A DNA stretch of 52,100 nucleotides, taken from the NCBI RefSeq assembly GCF_018100905.1, contig NZ_JAGJEG010000019.1, positions 1 to 52,100 of the forward strand, given 5' to 3'. Source of the DNA: Pseudoalteromonas sp. MMG010 (GTDB lineage Bacteria; Pseudomonadota; Gammaproteobacteria; Enterobacterales; Alteromonadaceae). Below, in pieces: positions 46,355 to 52,100 of this stretch (position 1 is the first letter of the stretch; every line of letters begins with the position of its first letter). The position numbers and the translations under genes were made by a program. Under the pieces are notes generated by a model. It was not told the origin of the DNA. It saw only the letters and a program-made list of their open reading frames with translations, and did not search any database.

Positions 46355-47437
46355 ATGGAACAAACATCGGTAAAATTAGAGCATTGGATAGCGTTATATT
46401 TATGCCAAGGAGTCGGCATTAAAACTTTATCAGTATTAGCCGAAAACCTATCATTAGATTCCCTTTTTAAACTATCTAAAACAGACCTCCTTGCTTTAGG
46501 GTTAAATACCAAACAAGCAACCCATTTAAAATGTACAGACTGGCAGCGAGTGAAACAAATAAAGCATACGCTTGATGAGCAATCAATTTGTGCGATAAGT
46601 TTTTTTGATAATGAATATCCGCAGCAATTAAAGCATATAGCAAGTGCCCCGTTACTACTATTTTGTAAAGGCGATATTCGTTTATTATCAACACCACAAA
46701 TAGCGATTGTAGGTAGCAGAAATGCAACACCTATAGGACTTGAAATCGCTTCAGAATTTGCTTATCAACTTACGCTGTCTGGTATTACTGTAACCTCAGG
46801 TATGGCGCGAGGTATTGATGGGGCCGCGCATAAGGGAGCGTTAGCAGGGTCTAAAAAAACAATTGCGGTACTGGGGACGGGAGTTGATATTTTATACCCT
46901 AAGGCTCACCGACTATTAACAAAGCAAGTATTAGAAAGTGGTTTGTTGGTGAGTGAGTTTTTACCTGGTACAGCAGCGACAGCACATAATTTCCCTCGTC
47001 GAAACAGGATTATTTCAGGGCTCACTCTCGGTGTATTAATTGTAGAGGCTGAGATAAAAAGTGGATCGTTAATAACGGTGCGCTATGCACTTGAACAAAA
47101 CAAAGATGTATTTGCCGTACCTGGATCAATTAAAAATCCGCTTTCGCAAGCCAGTCACTTTTTAATTAAGCAAGGGGCTAAGTTAGTCGAAAATGTTTCT
47201 GACATTCTAGATGAAGTGAGTTTATCATTCGACTATGACTTTGATAGTACTGAAGAGCCCATGCCAACAGAGGCGCAATGCAAAGTGCTTACTTGTATCG
47301 GTTTTGAGGTAAGCAGTGTTGACGATATTGTAAGGCGCAGTGGGTTGCCAGTTGAGGAGGTACTGTCGCGATTACTCGATTTAGAACTAACGGATAAAGT
47401 AGAGCGTGTACTCGATGGATATATTAGGTTGGGTTAA
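46355..47437 (+). CDS. dprA: DNA processing protein DprA (Smf)
   Basis: Binds incoming single-stranded DNA and loads RecA during natural transformation; the gene is also kept in non-competent bacteria. It is 360 aa. The Rossmann-like core is clear (AIVGSRNATPIGLEIASEFA, TSGMARGIDGAAHKGAL, NFPRRNRIISGLTLG). There is a SAM-like N-terminal domain and a winged-helix C-terminal domain (residues about 300-360). It follows the LysM gene by 61 bp with an AAGGAGAG ribosome site. Confidence 0.95.
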   Translation: MEQTSVKLEHWIALYLCQGVGIKTLSVLAENLSLDSLFKLSKTDLLALGLNTKQATHLKCTDWQRVKQIKHTLDEQSICAISFFDNEYPQQLKHIASAPLLLFCKGDIRLLSTPQIAIVGSRNATPIGLEIASEFAYQLTLSGITVTSGMARGIDGAAHKGALAGSKKTIAVLGTGVDILYPKAHRLLTKQVLESGLLVSEFLPGTAATAHNFPRRNRIISGLTLGVLIVEAEIKSGSLITVRYALEQNKDVFAVPGSIKNPLSQASHFLIKQGAKLVENVSDILDEVSLSFDYDFDSTEEPMPTEAQCKVLTCIGFEVSSVDDIVRRSGLPVEEVLSRLLDLELTDKVERVLDGYIRLG

Positions 47438-47589
47438 AGTAGGAATAGCTTAGCGTTATATAGCAAAAGCATAACAAAGAATAAATGTCGCCATTATGAT
47501 GCTTAAATCGTTTAAAAAGACCACTGCAGCTTGTAACTTTAGTTGGTTTGGGTATATTAAGCGCAAATTTACTAGCTTCTAGGATCACT

Positions 47590-48168
47590 ATGAGTAAAAT
47601 CGACCAATCGCTTTTCTCGGCAACTAAACATGCTCTTGAAAAAGAATATGAAACGTGTCCACAATGTGGCTCTGAGTTAGTGATTCGAAATAGTAAATCA
47701 GGGCCTTTTTTAGGTTGTGCCAGTTACCCTAAGTGCGATTATATAAGGCCATTAGCGCATCACGATAGTAATGAAATTAAAGTGCTCGAAGACTCATCAT
47801 GTCCTGAATGTAGTAAACCGCTGGTGGTTAAAAATGGTCGTTATGGTATGTTCATTGGTTGCACTGGTTACCCAGAATGCCACTATATTGCCAATGACGA
47901 TGAATCTGCAGAACAAGAAAAAGAGAGTTTACCTGATTGCCCTAAATGTAAAAAAGGGCAGCTAGTATCGCGCAGTAATAAGTTTGGTAAAACGTTTTAT
48001 TCATGTAATAGCTACCCTAGTTGTAAATACACCCTAAATAATAAGCCTGTTGCGCATACTTGCCCTAAATGCAGCTGGCCGATATTAATAGAGAAAAAAA
48101 TGGCCAATGGGGTTGTGCTACAATGCCCACAAAAAGGCTGTATGCATAAATTATCAGCCACAGATTAA
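47590..48168 (+). CDS. yrdD: Topoisomerase I-type zinc-finger protein YrdD
   Basis: A 192 aa protein made of four zinc ribbons like those in the C-terminal tail of topoisomerase I: CPQCGSELVIRN..., CPECSKPLVVKNGRYGMFIG, CPKCKKGQLVSRSNKFGKTF and CPKCSWPILIEKKMANGVVL, each closed by a second cysteine pair. It probably binds single-stranded DNA or RNA; the exact role is unknown. I start at the ATG before SKIDQSLFS. It precedes tsaC, as in E. coli yrdD-tsaC-aroE. Confidence 0.9.
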   Translation: MSKIDQSLFSATKHALEKEYETCPQCGSELVIRNSKSGPFLGCASYPKCDYIRPLAHHDSNEIKVLEDSSCPECSKPLVVKNGRYGMFIGCTGYPECHYIANDDESAEQEKESLPDCPKCKKGQLVSRSNKFGKTFYSCNSYPSCKYTLNNKPVAHTCPKCSWPILIEKKMANGVVLQCPQKGCMHKLSATD

Positions 48169-48191
48169 CGAAAAAATTTCTGGAGAATATT

Positions 48192-49699
<1,508 letters not shown>

Positions 49700-49701
49700 A
49701 G

Positions 49702-49728
49702 AAAAAAGACGCGGTAGCGTCTTTTTTT
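49702..49728. terminator. Bidirectional terminator between hemF and the globin gene
   Basis: The stem AAAAAAGACGC/GCGTCTTTTTT (49702-49712 with 49717-49727) has a GGTA loop. It sits 3 bp after the hemF stop and 2 bp before the globin stop on the other strand, and has A/T runs that work both ways. Confidence 0.93.
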
Positions 49729-49729
49729 A

Positions 49730-50179
49730 TCAGTGTTGATTTATCATATGGCTGGCCAATTGTGTCAATGATTGCCTTAATCCTTCGCGCAGTAATGGGT
49801 TGTCTATTTCAATATCTAGGGTTTTGTTCATACAGTGCATCCATTGATCACGTAAGCTCTCATCTATTGGAAATGCCATATGGCGCTTTCTAAGCATCGG
49901 TTGTCCATGATTTTCTACAAATAACTCGGGTCCACCTAACCAGCCTGATAAAAATTCAAAAAACACTTGTCGAATTCTATCTAATGGCTGAGGATGCATA
50001 TCATATAACGGTTTAGCGTATTCATCGGTTGCCATAATGTCGTAGAATCTATTAGCAATAGCGCGAGCACCAGCTTCACCACCAATTATCTCATACGGTG
50101 TTTTTTCTGGTGTAGGCACTTCGTTTTCTGGTTTTGGCTTCGTTTTTGTAAAAAGTTGTTTAATCATAATATTTATCAT
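49730..50179 (-). CDS. Group II truncated haemoglobin
   Basis: A 149 aa 2-on-2 globin of the trHbO type. After a polar N-terminal tail ([19 protein letters not shown]) the globin fold begins with [18 protein letters not shown], where the Tyr would be B10. The proximal histidine F8 is in [11 protein letters not shown], and the group II hallmark Trp at G8 is in [10 protein letters not shown]. Such globins bind O2 or detoxify NO and peroxide. The start is uncertain: I use 50179, but an ATG at 50167 or a TTG at 50182 are possible. It is divergent from aroE with about 35 bp between. Confidence 0.9.
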   Translation of the reverse strand: MINIMIKQLFTKTKPKPENEVPTPEKTPYEIIGGEAGARAIANRFYDIMATDEYAKPLYDMHPQPLDRIRQVFFEFLSGWLGGPELFVENHGQPMLRKRHMAFPIDESLRDQWMHCMNKTLDIEIDNPLLREGLRQSLTQLASHMINQH

Positions 50180-50214
50180 CAAGGCTCATAGAGCATAAAA
50201 GAGGTTGCTTTAGC

Positions 50215-51039
50215 ATGGACAAATATGCGGTGTTTGGAAATCCAATACAACATTCAAAATCTCCCGCGATACATACACAGTTTGCTAAGTCACTAGGTGA
50301 GGAAATTGGCTACAAAGCCATATTAGCACCAATAGATGACTTTGAAAAAACAGTATCTGAATTTTTTAACAGTGGTGCCAAAGGTGCAAATGTCACTATG
50401 CCATTTAAAGAGCGGGCATTCGCTATGGCAGATGAACTGACTCCATTAGCAAAAATAGTCGGTGCTGTTAATACTTTAAAACAATTAGATGATGGTAAGC
50501 TGCTTGGCGACAACACCGATGGCGTGGGCTTTGTAAATGATTTACTTGCGAACAATGTACCAATAGCCGATAAGAAAATTCTTATTATTGGCGCTGGTGG
50601 AGCAGCTAGAGGGGTTGTACTGCCTTTGCTTGCACATCAACCTAGAGAAATAGTTATTGTTAACCGTACGAAAAGTAAAGCACAAGCATTGGCTGAGCTA
50701 TTTACACAATATGGTAAAATAAGTGCTTTTGGGTTTGATGATTTACCCGTGAATGACTATTCAATTATAGTAAACTCAACATCAAGCAGTATGAACGGCG
50801 AATTACCTGCTTTAGCTGCAGCTCATTTAATGCAATGCGATGTCGCATATGACATGTTTTATTCATTAACTCATACGGTATTTTTAAAATGGGTAGCCAC
50901 TCATAACGATAACACTACATTATTAGATGGAAGTGGCATGCTGGTAGGCCAAGCTGCACAAGCATATTATGTGTGGCGAGATAAAATGCCTGAAATACTG
51001 CCAGTTGTTGAGATGTTAAAGCAGGGTACATTACGATGA
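50215..51039 (+). CDS. aroE: Shikimate dehydrogenase (NADP+)
   Basis: Fourth step of the shikimate pathway, reducing 3-dehydroshikimate. It is 274 aa. Substrate-binding SKS is in [15 protein letters not shown], the catalytic lysine is in [10 protein letters not shown], and the partner aspartate is in [12 protein letters not shown]. The NADP-binding loop is [16 protein letters not shown] with VNRTKSKA after it. The start of the next gene overlaps its stop (ATGA), which couples translation. Confidence 0.97.
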   Translation: MDKYAVFGNPIQHSKSPAIHTQFAKSLGEEIGYKAILAPIDDFEKTVSEFFNSGAKGANVTMPFKERAFAMADELTPLAKIVGAVNTLKQLDDGKLLGDNTDGVGFVNDLLANNVPIADKKILIIGAGGAARGVVLPLLAHQPREIVIVNRTKSKAQALAELFTQYGKISAFGFDDLPVNDYSIIVNSTSSSMNGELPALAAAHLMQCDVAYDMFYSLTHTVFLKWVATHNDNTTLLDGSGMLVGQAAQAYYVWRDKMPEILPVVEMLKQGTLR

Positions 51040-51290
51040 ATCAAGCAATTCAATTTATAGACCGTCTTGAATACCATGCTCAACAACAGCACATTATATT
51101 TTATGCGCAAGTTAGTGGGATGTTGGTTGAGTGTGTTATTGCCAGCGAAGCTTTATCAATATCTAACAATCAGCAAGCTCATATGCACTTTGAGCACCAC
51201 CGCTTTGATTATGAAGAGCTCGCTGAACAATTAATTATTGATGAAAGCTATAACTTAGAAGGAAAAATAGATATTAGTCCGATGATTTAA
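51036..51290 (+). CDS. yrdB: DUF1488 family protein (YrdB-like)
   Basis: An 84 aa protein matching the small DUF1488 family of unknown function; E. coli YrdB occupies the same spot between aroE and yrdA. It has no membrane segment or signal. It is coupled to aroE by a 4-nt overlap. Its 3' end overlaps the 3' end of the opposite-strand gene yrdA by 17 bp, which argues for tight packing rather than for an independent terminator. Confidence 0.85.
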   Translation: MNQAIQFIDRLEYHAQQQHIIFYAQVSGMLVECVIASEALSISNNQQAHMHFEHHRFDYEELAEQLIIDESYNLEGKIDISPMI

Positions 51291-51819
51291 TATCAGCTAA
51301 ATATTCATTTTTAAGCGTTACATAATTTTCAGCAGATACTTTGAGAAATGCTCGTTCTTCAGATGTTAAAGGACGAGCTTGTTTTACTGGACTGCCAACA
51401 TATAAAAAGCCAGACACTAAACACTTGTTTGGCGGAACTAAAGATCCTCCCCCAATAATGACATCATCTTCTACAATCACGTTATCCATTACAATAGCAC
51501 CCATGCCTACTAAAATACGGTTACCTAGCTGGCAACCGTGCAACATTACTTTATGGCCAACGGTCACATCATCACCAATTAAAAGGGGATAGCCATCAGG
51601 ATTGCCTTTAGTTGGGCGAGATAAGTGTAAAACACTACCATCTTGAATGTTCGAGCGCTCACCAATGCGGATAAAGTTAACATCTCCCCTTGCTGCCACT
51701 AACGGCCAGACACTACTATCTTTACCTAGCGTGATATCGCCAATTAAAACAGAAGACTCATCAATATAAACAGATGAAGCAAAAGACGGGGTAATACCTT
51801 TATAAGAGCGAATAGCCAT
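51274..51819 (-). CDS. yrdA: Gamma-class carbonic anhydrase-like protein
   Basis: A 181 aa left-handed beta-helix protein of the gamma-CA / YrdA / PaaY family, built of hexapeptide repeats (IGDDVTVG, IVEDDVIIGGGSLVPP). The three zinc-ligand histidines of the family are apparent in VLHLSRP, VTVGHKVMLHGC. Enzymatic activity in E. coli YrdA is uncertain, so the same caution applies here. AAAGGAA precedes the ATG. In E. coli yrdA also borders a ribosomal operon (rrnD), as this gene does with the rrn promoter at the right edge. Confidence 0.92.
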   Translation of the reverse strand: MAIRSYKGITPSFASSVYIDESSVLIGDITLGKDSSVWPLVAARGDVNFIRIGERSNIQDGSVLHLSRPTKGNPDGYPLLIGDDVTVGHKVMLHGCQLGNRILVGMGAIVMDNVIVEDDVIIGGGSLVPPNKCLVSGFLYVGSPVKQARPLTSEERAFLKVSAENYVTLKNEYLADIKSSD

Positions 51820-52033
51820 AAGCTGTTCCTTTAAGTCATGAAATTAAGCGCAATGAAAACAAAATATGCCATAAGAAGATAATATATTCACGGCTTAATA
51901 TCCTTAACAACCAAAACGAAAAAACTAATCACTATAAATTAACTGTTTTTGGTCATAAAACTATCTGTTTTGAGTGTTTTAGCTCAAATATTCTGCGAAC
52001 AGTCATTTATTTCACGTTTTCTTTAAAAAAGGG
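51820..52033. other. AT-rich spacer between yrdA and the right rrn promoter
   Basis: About 210 bp with no gene. It must contain the yrdA promoter on the minus strand and the upstream activating part (UP element, Fis sites) of the rrn promoter on the plus strand; A/T tracts lie directly before the -35 (CTTTAAAAAAGGG). I see no other feature. Confidence 0.5.
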
Positions 52034-52100
52034 TTGATCTGTTTTCGGATCTCCCTATAATGCGACCCCACTGAGACGGCAGAGCGCAACGCATAGCGAG
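52034..52100 (+). promoter_or_regulatory. rRNA operon P1 promoter and leader start (rrn, reading out of the right edge)
   Basis: TTGATC (52034-52039) and TATAAT (52056-52061) with a 16 bp spacer and GC-rich discriminator GCGACCCC. The sequence from the -10 onward is nearly identical to the minus-strand leader at the left edge (shared CCACTGAGACGGCAGAG), while the DNA upstream of -10 differs. So it is a second, divergently placed rrn copy, cut off before the 16S gene. Confidence 0.9.

Overview
This window is the replication-origin neighbourhood of a moderately AT-rich gammaproteobacterial chromosome. Protein sequences and gene order point to the Alteromonadales, most likely Pseudoalteromonas or a close relative. 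This is inferred from remembered family sequences and synteny; no search was run. Both ends of the window run into ribosomal RNA operon promoters that fire outward: a P1/P2 promoter pair and boxA leader on the minus strand at 72-285, and a P1 promoter on the plus strand at 52034-52061. The roughly 52 kb between them is almost entirely conserved housekeeping DNA.

Left arm (minus strand, 699-13740): glmU, the full F1Fo ATP synthase operon atpIBEFHAGDC, then parB, parA, rsmG and mnmG. Between mnmG and mioC (13741-14155) lies an E. coli-type oriC. It has 12 GATC sites, three 13-mer-like DUE repeats and several DnaA boxes. The 864 bp between mioC and mnmE has no gene and holds further DnaA-box-like sites, another DUE-like 13-mer and a perfect 16 bp palindrome. 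mnmE, yidC, yidD, rnpA and rpmH follow on the minus strand. Transcription then switches direction at the rpmH-dnaA gap, which has its own DnaA boxes and GATC cluster.

Right arm (plus strand from 20092): dnaA, dnaN, recF and gyrB, with two parS sites for ParB inside recF; then glyQ, glyS, a small lipoprotein of unknown function, and a REP-associated tyrosine transposase (RAYT) flanked by two inverted REP hairpins. After tusA and the fadBA fatty-acid oxidation operon (minus, with a candidate FadR operator) come slt, pepQ (OPAA-type prolidase), yigZ, trkH and a PilZ/YcgR-like c-di-GMP receptor. The minus-strand group trkA-rsmB-fmt-def follows. The plus-strand genes lysM, dprA, yrdD, tsaC and hemF come next, then a minus-strand truncated haemoglobin, aroE and a YrdB-like gene, and finally a gamma-class carbonic anhydrase-like gene beside the second rrn promoter.

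Functionally the window brings together replication initiation (oriC, DnaA, DnaN, GyrB), origin segregation (ParA, ParB, parS), membrane and cell-wall supply (YidC, ATP synthase, GlmU, Slt), translation (GlyQS, Def, Fmt, RsmB, RsmG, MnmE/G, TsaC, RnpA, L34) and potassium uptake (TrkA/TrkH). I found no prophage, CRISPR array, toxin-antitoxin pair or novel defence system. The best candidates for something new are regulatory and structural: the extended origin with a possible second initiation region, parS embedded in coding sequence, the RAYT/REP unit, and a G9 tract in hemF.
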